The notes: generated by a model not told the origin, from the letters alone. DNA of 64,000 bases from DASXHD01 sp038239005 (GCA_038239005.1 JBBSFE010000006.1:48916-112915), one strand, 5' to 3'. Shown: positions 53,806-62,532, counted from the stretch's first letter. Made by a program: numbers and translations.

Positions 53806-54334
53806 TCGACTCGTCGCGTGCGCGCTCGTGGCGGGTTGCTCCGTCCCGCCGGAGAGCGAGTACGTCAGCGACGCTTCGGCTGACTCCACTATCGATGCTG
53901 CCATCGATGCGCCCGCTGACGTGCGCGTCTTGACCTGCGATGCGTCGTATAGCGACCATTGCTACGATTTTCACGATGTTCTCTCCACGTGGGCGCAGGC
54001 AGAGAGTGATTGCCAAAGCCGTGGCGGTCATCTCGTCGCGATCGACGAGGTGAACGAGCAGGCCTACGTCGCGGGCATCGTGGGCGCGAACGTACCCAAT
54101 GTAGACGCTGGCCAAGATGGCGTGTGGATCGGCCTCCACGCCAGCGGCGCAACGAGCGCCGACGGCGGCGCCATCTACGCGTGGTCGGACGGTGACGTGG
54201 CGACGTACACACACTGGGCAAGCAAACATCCCACCGGCGACCCGTGCGTGTTCATGTACAACGCGAAGTTCACGTTCCTCTGGGACGACTTCGTTTGTAA
54301 CGTGCTCGCGTGGTACGTCTGCGAGACGCCGTAG
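53792..54334 (+). CDS. C-type-lectin-like lipoprotein
   Basis: The 180-residue lipoprotein has signal MSVFDRLVACALVAGC. The mature domain has the C-type lectin order: CYDFHDVLSTWAQAESDCQS, RGGHLVAIDEVNEQAYV, GVWIGLH, WSDGDVATYTHWASKHPTGD, then DPCVFM and WDDFVCNVLAWYVCETP. The expected disulfide cysteines and the WIGL core are present; the calcium-binding EPN/QPD motif is not obvious, so sugar binding is doubtful. It may bind protein ligands. Confidence 0.85.
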   Translation: MSVFDRLVACALVAGCSVPPESEYVSDASADSTIDAAIDAPADVRVLTCDASYSDHCYDFHDVLSTWAQAESDCQSRGGHLVAIDEVNEQAYVAGIVGANVPNVDAGQDGVWIGLHASGATSADGGAIYAWSDGDVATYTHWASKHPTGDPCVFMYNAKFTFLWDDFVCNVLAWYVCETP

Positions 54335-54344
54335 CCGATTCGGC

Positions 54345-55073
54345 TCAGCGACGGAATCGGCGTGCAGCGGCGAGTGCGAGCATCGCGAACATGAGGCCCG
54401 CGAGGCCACCGCGTTTCGTGGGCGGCGCCGCATCGCAATGGGCCGTCATTGCCGTGGGCTGCGCGTAAAGCACCTTCAATGCGCCCGTGTCTTCGGGTGT
54501 GAGCTCGCGCTTGTGTGCGTCACATGCCGAGGTGAAAACGAACATCGTCGTCGCGTGATCGGCGTAGTCCTCACCGAGACCAAAGAAGTGTCCGGACTCG
54601 TGCGTGGCGACGGCGCCCACATCGAACACGTCGCTACACGATGTCGACGGCGCGGGCATCACCGCGAACGTGAACTTCGGATTGAACACGATGTCGGCCT
54701 CGAGGATGTCGCCGGTCGCGTCGGCCGCGTACGTTGTCGTCGCAGCGAGATCGTTCTCGTGCCCCACGGGCATCGTGCCGACCGTCATCACGCTGACGCC
54801 GTCGAACGCAACGCCGCGTCGCGTCGTGCCGTTCTCGAACACGACTTTCGGTAACCCTTCGACACCCGAGAGCCACGTCGCGATCGCGGTGCGCACTTCA
54901 TCCGTTGCACCCGGCGCGAGGTCTTCAATGGAGGGATCGAGCACGACGGTGATCGGCGCGCTCGGCCACTTTTCGACGAGGCCCGTCTCGGTCTCGCGCG
55001 GTTGGCTCGTCGCGTGGGCGAGGCTCGGGGCCATCACCAACACGCCCGCTGCCATCATCAAAATGCCGCGCAT
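54345..55073 (-). CDS. M10-like metalloprotease with Gly/hydrophobic/Arg tail
   Basis: The 242-residue exported protein (signal ending LAHAT) has the zinc site ATHESGHFFGLGEDYADHAT. His, Glu and His of HExxH are present, but the third metal ligand position of HExxHxxGxxH is Glu. The Met-turn may be TMF. The C-terminus AHCDAAPPTKRGGLAGLMF then AMLALAAARRFRR looks like a MYXO-CTERM-type sorting tail. The ATG at 55073 was chosen; TTG 55082 and GTG 55076 are also in frame. It converges on the lectin-like gene. Confidence 0.78.
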   Translation of the reverse strand: MRGILMMAAGVLVMAPSLAHATSQPRETETGLVEKWPSAPITVVLDPSIEDLAPGATDEVRTAIATWLSGVEGLPKVVFENGTTRRGVAFDGVSVMTVGTMPVGHENDLAATTTYAADATGDILEADIVFNPKFTFAVMPAPSTSCSDVFDVGAVATHESGHFFGLGEDYADHATTMFVFTSACDAHKRELTPEDTGALKVLYAQPTAMTAHCDAAPPTKRGGLAGLMFAMLALAAARRFRR

Positions 55074-55113
55074 CACAGACAACTAGAACGGACAAATGCG
55101 CGGTCTTCTTAAG

Positions 55114-55188
55114 CGCCCCCTGCTGGACTCGAACCAGCGACCTTGTCATTAGAAGTGACCTGCTCTGTTCCAGCTGAGCTAAGGGGGC
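55114..55188 (-). tRNA. tRNA-Arg (anticodon TCT)
   Basis: On the minus strand the 7-bp acceptor GCCCCCT pairs with AGGGGGC. The D arm is GCTC/GAGC and the anticodon loop CTTCTAA gives anticodon TCT, reading AGA. The T arm is GCTGG-TTCGAGT-CCAGC. The first anticodon-stem pair (27-43) is mismatched; the other four are good. No CCA is encoded. It lies in the 200-base gap between the protease and the lipoprotein at 55279. Confidence 0.92.
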
Positions 55189-55278
55189 GAAAGGCCTCGA
55201 GTGAGTGCGGGGCCTCGAAACAGCATACCGCAGCTTACCTTGACGCTGGTTTCAGCGACGCGCATCCTCACTTACATC

Positions 55279-56223
55279 TTGCGACGTGTGGCGGCATTTC
55301 TCGTCATTGCGGCGGCGGCGAGCGCGGCATTGGCCTGCTCGCTTCTCTTGGATACGACCGCCGACCAATGCAAAACCCCCGCAGATTGCGTGAGTCGCGG
55401 CGGTGCCTTCGCCACCATGACGTGCGAAAACCGCGTGTGCGTCGCTGCTGCCGAAGCGGGGCCGACGGACGCGGGGCTTTGGGGTTGCCTCGGCGATGTC
55501 GTCGAGCCCACACCCACGGCGGCCACCGTGAACGTCGTCGTCCCGCTCCTCGACCTCTCGACGCAAAAGCCCGTGACCGCAGCAGACGTGTTCGCGCGGC
55601 TCTGCGCGAAGATAGATGTAAACTGCACGAGTCCGCTGCAGAGTGGCGACGCCGGAACCATTCTCAGTCCGGACGGCGCGGGCCTTCTTCATCTGACACT
55701 TCAAGCCGGGTTCGACGGGTTCGTTCTCATCGATCCGATCTTGCCCGACGGCGGCGCACCGCCCGACGACGCAGGTGAAGCGGGCACGCCCAACGTGTTC
55801 GTTCCGTCGCTCGTGTTCTTCAACCCGCCGCTCGACACCGATCTCGTCTACTCGACGATCGTCCTCGTGCGCACGACCGAGCTCGGCGAAATCGCAGGCA
55901 TCGAAGGCACGGCGATCGATCCCTCGCTCGGTGCCGTCTTCATGCAGACGGTCGATTGCTTCTCCGCGGCCGCGGCCGGCGTGAGCGTCATGCTCGACTC
56001 GACATCATCGACGACGCAAGGCTTCTACTTCGAAAAAGGCCTGCCCGCGCTGAACGCACCAGCGACCGACGTCACGGGGTATGCCGGGTTCGTGAACGCT
56101 CCCCTCGGCACGCGCCTCGTCACCGGCACACTCCACACGACGCAGCAGTACATCGGCAAAGCGTCCGTCTTCACGCGCCCGTCGACCATCAGCTACACCG
56201 TGCTTGCGCCGTCGCCGCCATGA
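55279..56223 (+). CDS. Lipoprotein, first gene of a kinase operon
   Basis: The protein has about 314 residues. Lipobox SAALAC follows RRVAAFLVIAAAA. A Cys-rich head (DQCKTPADCVSRGGAF, ATMTCENRVC) precedes beta-rich sequence with Asp/Gly turns (LSPDGAGLLHLTLQAGFDGF, FVPSLVFFNPPLDTDLVYST). No family is recognised. Its stop overlaps the kinase start (ATGA at 56220). The start is uncertain: TTG 55279 gives a tidy signal peptide; GTG 55201 would begin just 13 bases after the tRNA gene. Confidence 0.75.
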   Translation: MRRVAAFLVIAAAASAALACSLLLDTTADQCKTPADCVSRGGAFATMTCENRVCVAAAEAGPTDAGLWGCLGDVVEPTPTAATVNVVVPLLDLSTQKPVTAADVFARLCAKIDVNCTSPLQSGDAGTILSPDGAGLLHLTLQAGFDGFVLIDPILPDGGAPPDDAGEAGTPNVFVPSLVFFNPPLDTDLVYSTIVLVRTTELGEIAGIEGTAIDPSLGAVFMQTVDCFSAAAAGVSVMLDSTSSTTQGFYFEKGLPALNAPATDVTGYAGFVNAPLGTRLVTGTLHTTQQYIGKASVFTRPSTISYTVLAPSPP

Positions 56224-57815
56224 ACGAGCCGAGTCAATCGCTCGGGCAGTATCGTCCGCTCGCGCAGCTCGGACAAGGCGGCATGGCTCGCGTGCTGCTC
56301 GTCGCGCGCGAAGGGCCAGCGAACATCCAAAAGCTTCTCGTCGTGAAAGAGATCCGCGAAGAGCTCGCCAACGACTCCGAGTTCGTCACGATGTTCATGG
56401 ATGAAGCGCGCCTCGCGACGCGCATGAGTCACCCGAACCTCGTACAGACCTACGACGTCGGCGCCGAGGGCCACCGCTTCTTCATGGTGATGGAGTATCT
56501 CGAGGGCCAACCGATGCATGCGCTGCTCGGGCGCGTGAAGCGCAAGCTCGCTCTCGGCACGCACCTACGCATCTTGAGGCACGTGCTCGCGGGGTTGCAC
56601 TATGCACATGAATTGCGCGGATTCGACGGGAAAACCCTATCGGTCGTGCATCGCGACGTGAGCCCGCAGAACACAATCATTTGTTACGATGGCCAGGTAA
56701 AGCTCATCGACTTCGGCATCGCGAAGGCCGCAGGCGCCGTGTCGCGCACGACCGCGGGCATGTTCAAAGGCAAGCTCGGATACGTCGCGCCCGAGCAAGT
56801 CGCGAGCAGCGAGGTCGATCGACGCGCGGATATTTTTTCGGTTGGCGTGATGCTGTGGGAAGCGCTCGTGGGTCGTCGCCTCACCTACGGCGAGAACGAA
56901 GCGGCCGTGCTCCACAAGCGCACCACGGGGACGCAAGCCCGCGTGCTCGAAGCGCGCCCCGAGGCCGACGTCGAGCTCGCAGCGATTTGTGATCGTGCCA
57001 TGCATCTCGATCCGACAAAACGCTTCGCGAACGCGCTCGAAATGCTTGCGGCGATCGAAGCGCGCGCTGATGCGCTTGGTCTACGCGCCACCGATGGTGA
57101 CATCGGCAAGCTCGCGTCCGACGCATTCGGAGAAGAGCGCAAAGGCATCCTCGCCATCATCGAGCGACAGCTCTCGCTTCCCGCACGTAGCGCCGCTGAT
57201 GCATCGGTCGTCGCGAAGCTCCCGCTTCTCCCCACGGAGACAGGCCCGCTCAGCATTCCACCAGCCAGTGGACCACCCACGATGGCCGGCACGAGCACGT
57301 CGGGTCCGTTCGAGGCGCCGCAGTTTCGATCGTCGTCGAAGCGGGTCGTGGCCCTCGTCTTGAGTGGCGCTGTCATCGTCGCCACTGGTGTCATCGTCGC
57401 CGTCGCCGCGTTCAGCGGCGACAAGAGTAGCGTCGCAGCCGCGCCATCGACGCCGCAAGTCTCCGCAACGGCATCGACGCCCGCGCGCGAGGTCACCGTC
57501 GATGTATCCATCGAGGTCATTCCCGCCACCGCGAAAATCACGGTCGACGGAAAGGTGGTCGGGAAAAGTCCGTTTCGCGCCGCCGTTCCGAAAGACGGAA
57601 CACCGCACGAGCTCGTCGTGTCGGCAGACGGTTTCACCTCCGAAACGCGCACGATCGGCTTCGATCGTGACGTGCGCCTCGAGCTCTCTCTTCACCCGCA
57701 TGGTACGGCGCACGCGACCGCAGCGGTTACGAGCGTGACGCCGCCGACGACTGCGGGTACCGATCTGCAAGTGCAGAAGCCCAAGCGCAACATCGACGAA
57801 AAGGATCCGTACTGA
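56220..57815 (+). CDS. Transmembrane Ser/Thr kinase with extracytoplasmic PEGA domain
   Basis: The 531-residue protein has Gly loop LGQGGMARV (17-25), Lys43 in VVKEI, catalytic loop HRDVSPQN (144-151), DFG (164-166) and VAPEQ. A transmembrane helix (VVALVLSGAVIVATGVIVAV, about 380) precedes a PEGA domain (VSIEVIPATAKITVDGKVVG, then KSPFRAAVPKDG). PEGA domains are thought to bind surface components and may let the kinase sense envelope state. The start overlaps the upstream lipoprotein stop; the next gene starts at the TGATG junction. Confidence 0.9.
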   Translation: MNEPSQSLGQYRPLAQLGQGGMARVLLVAREGPANIQKLLVVKEIREELANDSEFVTMFMDEARLATRMSHPNLVQTYDVGAEGHRFFMVMEYLEGQPMHALLGRVKRKLALGTHLRILRHVLAGLHYAHELRGFDGKTLSVVHRDVSPQNTIICYDGQVKLIDFGIAKAAGAVSRTTAGMFKGKLGYVAPEQVASSEVDRRADIFSVGVMLWEALVGRRLTYGENEAAVLHKRTTGTQARVLEARPEADVELAAICDRAMHLDPTKRFANALEMLAAIEARADALGLRATDGDIGKLASDAFGEERKGILAIIERQLSLPARSAADASVVAKLPLLPTETGPLSIPPASGPPTMAGTSTSGPFEAPQFRSSSKRVVALVLSGAVIVATGVIVAVAAFSGDKSSVAAAPSTPQVSATASTPAREVTVDVSIEVIPATAKITVDGKVVGKSPFRAAVPKDGTPHELVVSADGFTSETRTIGFDRDVRLELSLHPHGTAHATAAVTSVTPPTTAGTDLQVQKPKRNIDEKDPY

Positions 57816-58798
57816 TGCGCGCGCGGCCATCCGTGTGCGCGCTCGTCGTCGCCGCGATGCTCGCAGCCGGCTCGACACGTGCGCAAGGCACCGACGACGC
57901 ACGAAGCCATTTCACGCGCGCCGTCGAGCTCTTCAAAGAGGGAGATTTCCGCGCAGCGCACATCGAGTTCGGCCGCGCGTACGAAGCCGCACCGAACTAC
58001 AAAGTGCTCTACAACCTCGGTCAGACTTCGCTCGAGCTCCAAGACTACGCAGGCGCGCTCAAAGCGTTTCGTGGCTATCTCGATGGCGGTGGCCATGAGG
58101 TCTCCGCCGCGCGCAAGACCCAAGTCGAAAACGAGCTCAAGAAGCTCGAGAGCCGCGTCGCGCGCGTCGAGGTCACGGTCAACGTCGAAGGCGCCGACAT
58201 CAGCATCGACGACGTCTCGGTTGGCAAGTCGCCGCTTCGCGAGCCCGTTCTCGTGGGCGCGGGCCGGCGAAGAATCACCGTGTTGAAATCAGGCCTCGCT
58301 GCCGTGACGCGCATGATCGACGTCGCCGGTGGAGACAAGTCGCATGTCACGATCGATCTCGTCGAGCCGCAATCGCCTTCGACCGTGATCGTTCAGCAGC
58401 AACCGACCGAAAGCCATCCACCGGTCATCACGCCGCCGCCCATCGAGCCGCCACACGAGCGCGTTACGTCGGGTCCATCGACCGCGTTTTATGTTGGCCT
58501 CACCACGACGATCGTCCTCGGCGTGGCTACAGGAGTGCTCGGCGGATTCGCGCTCGCGTCCAAAAGCGATTTCGATTCGAAAGTCGGTCAGGTCGGCGTG
58601 AAGACGTCCGACATCGATGGTGCGCGCGATCAGACGCGCTCGTTCGCGCTCGCGACCGACATCGTGGGCATCGTCGGCATCGCAGCGGCCGTCACGACCG
58701 TGGTTCTCGCCGTGACGACGAGCAGCAAACATCGCGAAGCGCTGCGGGCAAGCGTGTTCATCAGCCCGTTCGGCTTTGGCGTTCGCGGCGCAATGTGA
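57815..58798 (+). CDS. Exported TPR + PEGA protein with membrane helices
   Basis: The 327-residue protein has a signal peptide ending GSTRAQ, then TPRs (HFTRAVELFKEGDFRAAHIE, FGRAYEAAPNYKVLYNLGQT), a PEGA domain (NVEGADISIDDVSVGKSPLR), a Pro-rich linker and two hydrophobic stretches (AFYVGLTTTIVLGVATGVLG and TDIVGIVGIAAAVTTVVLAV). The start overlaps the kinase stop by 1 nt and its stop overlaps the GH5 start, so the operon is translationally coupled. The same architecture is at 35899. Confidence 0.85.
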   Translation: MRARPSVCALVVAAMLAAGSTRAQGTDDARSHFTRAVELFKEGDFRAAHIEFGRAYEAAPNYKVLYNLGQTSLELQDYAGALKAFRGYLDGGGHEVSAARKTQVENELKKLESRVARVEVTVNVEGADISIDDVSVGKSPLREPVLVGAGRRRITVLKSGLAAVTRMIDVAGGDKSHVTIDLVEPQSPSTVIVQQQPTESHPPVITPPPIEPPHERVTSGPSTAFYVGLTTTIVLGVATGVLGGFALASKSDFDSKVGQVGVKTSDIDGARDQTRSFALATDIVGIVGIAAAVTTVVLAVTTSSKHREALRASVFISPFGFGVRGAM

Positions 58799-60207
58799 TG
58801 CGTCGCGCGATGCTCGCGTGCGTCGCGGTTGCGTGCGGCCCGAGGCTCCTCGGGCCCGACGTCGTCATCCCGGGTCGCACGGATCCCGCAGCCATTCACG
58901 TCGACAAGCAAGTGTTCCGCGACGGCCAAGGTCGCCAGCTCCTTTTTCGCGGCTACAACGCGAAGATCAACGGCATCTTCGATGCGTCATTCGACGACGG
59001 CCGCACGCCGAACGAAGTCTTCCCCGATTTCGACGAGGCGAGCGCCGAGAAATTCGAGGCGCTCGGCTTCGACGTGCTCCGCCTGCCGATCAACTGGAGC
59101 GCGCTCGAGCCACACCCGCGCGCTTATTCCGATGCGTTCTTCGCGAAGGTCGATGCAGTCCTCGACATGGCGTCGCGTCACCACTTCTACGTGATCCTCG
59201 ACATGCATCAGGACGCGTACAGCAAAGAGATCGGCGAAGACGGCGCGCCGCTGTGGGCAATCGTTCCGCAACCCTCGATGCTCTTGAGTGGCCCGAGTGA
59301 CGACAGTCGGCGAACGACGACCGAAGTGCTAACGGCAGGGTTCGATTTCTTTGCGAACGCACAAGCGACCGACGATCGACCGCTGCAAGATGCATTCATC
59401 ACGGCGGTCTCGACGATGGCGCAACGCTACGTCGGCAATCCTGCCGTGCTCGGCTTCGAGGCGTTCAACGAGCCCGTGGTGCTCAGCCAAACCGAGCTCG
59501 ATGATTTCCACGCGCGATTCGCTTCGGCGATTCACGCCATCGACAAGGACGCTCCCGTGTTGTTCGAGCCCGTCGCGACGCGCAACCAATTCGACTCTGC
59601 GCTCTTGCCTGCAGCTCCTTTCGCGTTCGGGCCCGGCGTTTATGCCGTGCACATCTACACGGGCATCTTCTCGAAGGTGGATTGGCAGAGCGATCCATCA
59701 CGCCTCACGCCGAGCATGACCAACGCGGTGAGCGAAGCCGCCGCGTGGAAGACACCGCTCTTCGTGACCGAGTTTGGTTGCGATCAATCGCAATCGATCG
59801 GACCCGAATGGATGACGCACGAGCTCGACCTCCAAGATCAAACGCTCGCCTCGAGCACCGCATGGGCGTGGGAGCCGGGCGCGTGGGGCATTCGCGATTC
59901 CGCATCGGCCTACAAAGCCTCGACAGTCGCGGTGATGTCGCGTCCCTACCCTCGCGCCGTCGCCGGAACACTCACGGCGATCGAGCGACCCACTGCGGCG
60001 CAGATGATCGTCCACTACACGGCGAACGGCGCGCTCGCGCACGAGGTCTCTGCGTCGTCCGAATACTTTGCAGACTACACGCTTTCTTGTGACGGAAATC
60101 CCGCGGAAAACGTGGTTCGGTCGCTTGGTCGTGCGAGCTTCACTTGCCCGGCGACGTCGGGCGATCACGCGTTCGCGATCTCAGGCACGCTCGCGACGAG
60201 CGAGTAG
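58798..60207 (+). CDS. GH5 glycosidase lipoprotein, endoglycosylceramidase-like
   Basis: The 469-residue lipoprotein has signal MRRAMLACVAVAC. TIM-barrel family 5 features are clear: LRLPINWSALEP, DMHQDAYSKEIGEDGAPLW (the glycosylceramidase-type signature), acid/base Glu225 in FEAFNEP and nucleophile Glu325 in FVTEFG. Endoglycoceramidase-type enzymes cleave glycolipid or other beta-glycosides; the true substrate is unknown. The C-terminal 90 residues form a small beta domain with two Cys. It is the fourth gene of the coupled operon. Confidence 0.87.
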   Translation: MRRAMLACVAVACGPRLLGPDVVIPGRTDPAAIHVDKQVFRDGQGRQLLFRGYNAKINGIFDASFDDGRTPNEVFPDFDEASAEKFEALGFDVLRLPINWSALEPHPRAYSDAFFAKVDAVLDMASRHHFYVILDMHQDAYSKEIGEDGAPLWAIVPQPSMLLSGPSDDSRRTTTEVLTAGFDFFANAQATDDRPLQDAFITAVSTMAQRYVGNPAVLGFEAFNEPVVLSQTELDDFHARFASAIHAIDKDAPVLFEPVATRNQFDSALLPAAPFAFGPGVYAVHIYTGIFSKVDWQSDPSRLTPSMTNAVSEAAAWKTPLFVTEFGCDQSQSIGPEWMTHELDLQDQTLASSTAWAWEPGAWGIRDSASAYKASTVAVMSRPYPRAVAGTLTAIERPTAAQMIVHYTANGALAHEVSASSEYFADYTLSCDGNPAENVVRSLGRASFTCPATSGDHAFAISGTLATSE

Positions 60208-60219
60208 TAGATTGGAAAC

Positions 60220-60330
60220 GTGAGCGAGCGAATCCTCGGCCGTTACGCTCTCGGCACGAAGATCGCGTCAGGCGGCATGGCGACAGTTCACCTCGGACGC
60301 GTCAGTGAATTGACGACGGGGAATCTTTGA
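60220..60330 (+). pseudogene. 5' fragment of a Ser/Thr kinase gene, cut by a RAYT element
   Basis: From GTG 60220 the frame reads VSERILGRYALGTKIASGGM then ATVHLGRVSELTTGNL and stop. LGRYALGTKIASGGMATVHLG is the start of a Hanks-type kinase domain (Gly loop IASGGMATV). The frame ends where the transposase-element repeat begins (about 60331), and no further kinase sequence is found downstream; the next gene is on the other strand. I infer insertion plus deletion of the rest. It lies 12 bases after the GH5 stop, so it was the next operon gene. Confidence 0.8.
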
Positions 60331-60332
60331 TG

Positions 60333-60912
60333 GGGCCACCCCAGGCTGAAGCCTGGGGCAGGCGCAGACGTAGCTGAGAGTCAGATTTCAAGTCTGCCGG
60401 TTGGCAGACTCGCAACTTCTGGGTGAGTCATGCCGATGTTGCAACATGTCGCGGCATTCAACGACGCATGTGCACGTCCATCTCGTATGGGCGACGCTTG
60501 CGCGAAAACCAACGATCGAGCGGACCGATGATCGCGACCTGCATGAGTTGCTTTGCGATTCGGCCAGGACCGTGCGTTGCGAAGTCCTGGCCGTTGGCAA
60601 CGCATCAGACCACGTGCATGTCGTTACCAGGCTTTCGCCAACGACCTCGTTTGCGGAACTGGTTCAACGGCTCAAAGGCCGAAGCAGCTTTTTCGGTCGG
60701 TGGTCTTGGCAGCGCGGCTACTTTGCGGAGGGGATCGGTATCGCGGATCTGGAGTCGACAGCTCGTTACGTGTCGCGACAGCGTGAACATCACGACGAGT
60801 CGCATCCATGTGAGAGCTGGATCGTGCGCATGCGGGAGTCCGCCGAAGGCGGACTTGACGCTTGATCCACAGTCGTTCTTCGCCTGCCCCAGGCTTCAGC
60901 CTGGGGTGGCCC
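60333..60912 (+). mobile_element. REP-associated tyrosine transposase (RAYT/IS200-like) element
   Basis: The element is bounded by perfect 32-bp inverted repeats (60333-60364 and 60881-60912), each containing a hairpin with stem CCCCAGGCT and a 2-nt loop. Such REP-like hairpins at both ends, in opposite orientation, around a single Y1-type transposase gene are the standard RAYT/REP layout. The element is about 580 bp, sits at the break in a kinase gene, and ends 2 bases before the stop codon of the converging DUF4336-like gene. Confidence 0.88.
60446..60865 (+). CDS. REP-associated tyrosine transposase (Y1/IS200-like)
   Basis: The 139-residue protein begins MSRHSTTHVHVHLVWATLAR then KPTIERTD. 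The HUH metal site is in ASDHVHVVTRL, and the candidate nucleophile Tyr is in STARYVSRQREHH. Both are needed for single-strand cutting and joining at REP hairpins, and the flanking hairpins are present. Length fits a compact RAYT. The frame is open upstream to 60401, but ATG 60446 best fits the family. Confidence 0.85.
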   Translation: MSRHSTTHVHVHLVWATLARKPTIERTDDRDLHELLCDSARTVRCEVLAVGNASDHVHVVTRLSPTTSFAELVQRLKGRSSFFGRWSWQRGYFAEGIGIADLESTARYVSRQREHHDESHPCESWIVRMRESAEGGLDA

Positions 60913-60914
60913 AA

Positions 60915-61628
60915 TCAGAGCGTTGCAGCCACTGCGCGCAGAGAGCCCGCGACGTCGTCTTCGATGGGGACGTGGTGGGCGACCATGACGCGGACGAGCT
61001 TCGGGTCGTCGGCGATTTTTTCGAGGGCAGCGCGGTAGAGCGCGCGGTCGGCGACGATCGCGATGCGCGCGGTGCGGGAAACGCGGGGGCCTCCCGTGGA
61101 TTGCGTCACGTGCTTGAGCACGAAACCCGAGAGACCTGTGATGTCGGGCATGTTGAAGAGAGCGTCGTTGAAGACGTACGTCGTGCCGCGCTTCGACCGA
61201 GCGACGAGAGCGCCTTCGCGTTTGGCGAGGCCGTCAATGTCGACGAGTGACACTACGTCGTCGGCCGGAAACTCTTCGTACGTGCCGTCCATCGCCGCCC
61301 TCTTCTCGACGCTCTTGCGCGCCGCGGCGGGCGCCCACAATTTCGCATTTGGGTAACGCGCGCGATATCGCGCGGCATCGAGTCGGTGAAAGCGACTCGG
61401 CACGACGAGATGCGCGATCTCTCCGAGCGCTTCGACTTCGCGTTGCGCGTTTTCTTCGAGCGCCATGAGTCCGTGCAAGACGAGCGTGCCGTCGGTGCGC
61501 TTCGCGATCGTCATCACGCGCTTGAGTGGGTTGAAAGGGATGTCGAAGGTGCCCGTCACCGACCAAAGATTCTCTTCGAGCGCCGTGAGTGGGCCGTGCG
61601 GGAGGACCCGCCAGTCCGTGGTTGTCAT
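60915..61628 (-). CDS. DUF4336-like protein
   Basis: This 237-residue cytoplasmic protein has sequence such as ALEENLWSVTGTFDIPFNPL, MTIAKRTDGTLVLHGLMALE, EIAHLVVPSRFHRLDAARYR and RTARIAIVADRALYRAALEK. This matches DUF4336-type proteins, which have a metallo-beta-lactamase-like layout but lack most zinc ligands. Function unknown. Its stop codon lies 2 bases beyond the RAYT element's terminal repeat, so its extreme C-terminus may have been altered by the insertion. Confidence 0.72.
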   Translation of the reverse strand: MTTTDWRVLPHGPLTALEENLWSVTGTFDIPFNPLKRVMTIAKRTDGTLVLHGLMALEENAQREVEALGEIAHLVVPSRFHRLDAARYRARYPNAKLWAPAAARKSVEKRAAMDGTYEEFPADDVVSLVDIDGLAKREGALVARSKRGTTYVFNDALFNMPDITGLSGFVLKHVTQSTGGPRVSRTARIAIVADRALYRAALEKIADDPKLVRVMVAHHVPIEDDVAGSLRAVAATL

Positions 61629-61651
61629 TTTTTCTATGATACCGTTTCGCC

Positions 61652-62530
61652 ATGTCGCTTGAAGGGGCGAGGCGCGTCGAGAAGGCGATCAGCGACGACT
61701 GGCATGGTCGCATGCTCACGCACGAGTCGCGCGTCTCAGGTCACGACGACGTGCGCCTCGATCCGGAGCGACAAATCGTGGCGTGGCTTCGCGTCGGCAT
61801 GCTCATGCTCGAAGCGCCCGCCGAGCTGATTGGCAGCTTTTTCCCCGAGCTCGGCCTCTTTCGTTGGTGGTGGTCAGGCAAGGAAAACTCGATTCACATC
61901 CAGCCCGCGCGGCTCGATGAAGCATTCGCGCACGCGCAGCGCGCCGATTTGCGCGCACTCCTCACGCGCCAACACCAACTCGACAACGAAGAAGACGCCG
62001 CGATGCTGTGTCGCCTCGCCGCATACTTCTCTCACTCGACGGCGCTGCTCCGGCAAGACGTCGATGATCGCATCAACTTCTACGCCGTCTTCGCTGCAAA
62101 CACGCGCGCGCCGATCATTCCCGATCGCGACGTTGTGCGCACGCTCCCTCCGCCGGCCGTCGCGCCGGTGCCACAAGTCGACGTGCCACCGCCGCCGGTG
62201 CGCGAGCCGGGTCGCGCGCTTCTCCTTCCGCTGGTCTACCTCGCGAACAATCTCGTACGCCAAGCGTTCAACGATCAGGCAAGCCGCGCGCTCTTGATCA
62301 TCAACGTCGACATCTCGCGCGACAAAGCGCGCTTCTTCGTGACACTCGTCGCCACGACGAAGGACGGCGACCTCGGCTCGGTCGACACGACGCGCGATCT
62401 CCTCGACTCCGCCGGCAACATGCTCGCGGAAGACGCCCGCACCGGCAACGGCCGCTGGCGCAAGCTCGTCATCCGCATCGACTGCGAAGGCGAAGGCGCC
62501 TCCATCGGCCGATGCGAAGTCTCCGCCTGA
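61652..62530 (+). CDS. Hypothetical protein
   Basis: This 292-residue soluble protein has no signal peptide or membrane helix. It begins MSLEGARRVEKAISDDWHGR, has WLRVGMLMLEAPAELIGSFF and a Pro/Val linker (VAPVPQVDVPPPPVREPG), and ends with VIRIDCEGEGASIGRCEVSA. I do not recognise a family. It is divergent from the DUF4336-like gene (23-base gap) and converges with the acyl-CoA dehydrogenase gene (2 bases between stops). Confidence 0.68.
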   Translation: MSLEGARRVEKAISDDWHGRMLTHESRVSGHDDVRLDPERQIVAWLRVGMLMLEAPAELIGSFFPELGLFRWWWSGKENSIHIQPARLDEAFAHAQRADLRALLTRQHQLDNEEDAAMLCRLAAYFSHSTALLRQDVDDRINFYAVFAANTRAPIIPDRDVVRTLPPPAVAPVPQVDVPPPPVREPGRALLLPLVYLANNLVRQAFNDQASRALLIINVDISRDKARFFVTLVATTKDGDLGSVDTTRDLLDSAGNMLAEDARTGNGRWRKLVIRIDCEGEGASIGRCEVSA

Positions 62531-62532
62531 CC

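Noticed and set aside
60220..60330. A complete 36-residue regulatory peptide
   Set aside because: Its sequence is exactly the N-terminus of a kinase domain and it ends at the transposase-element boundary.
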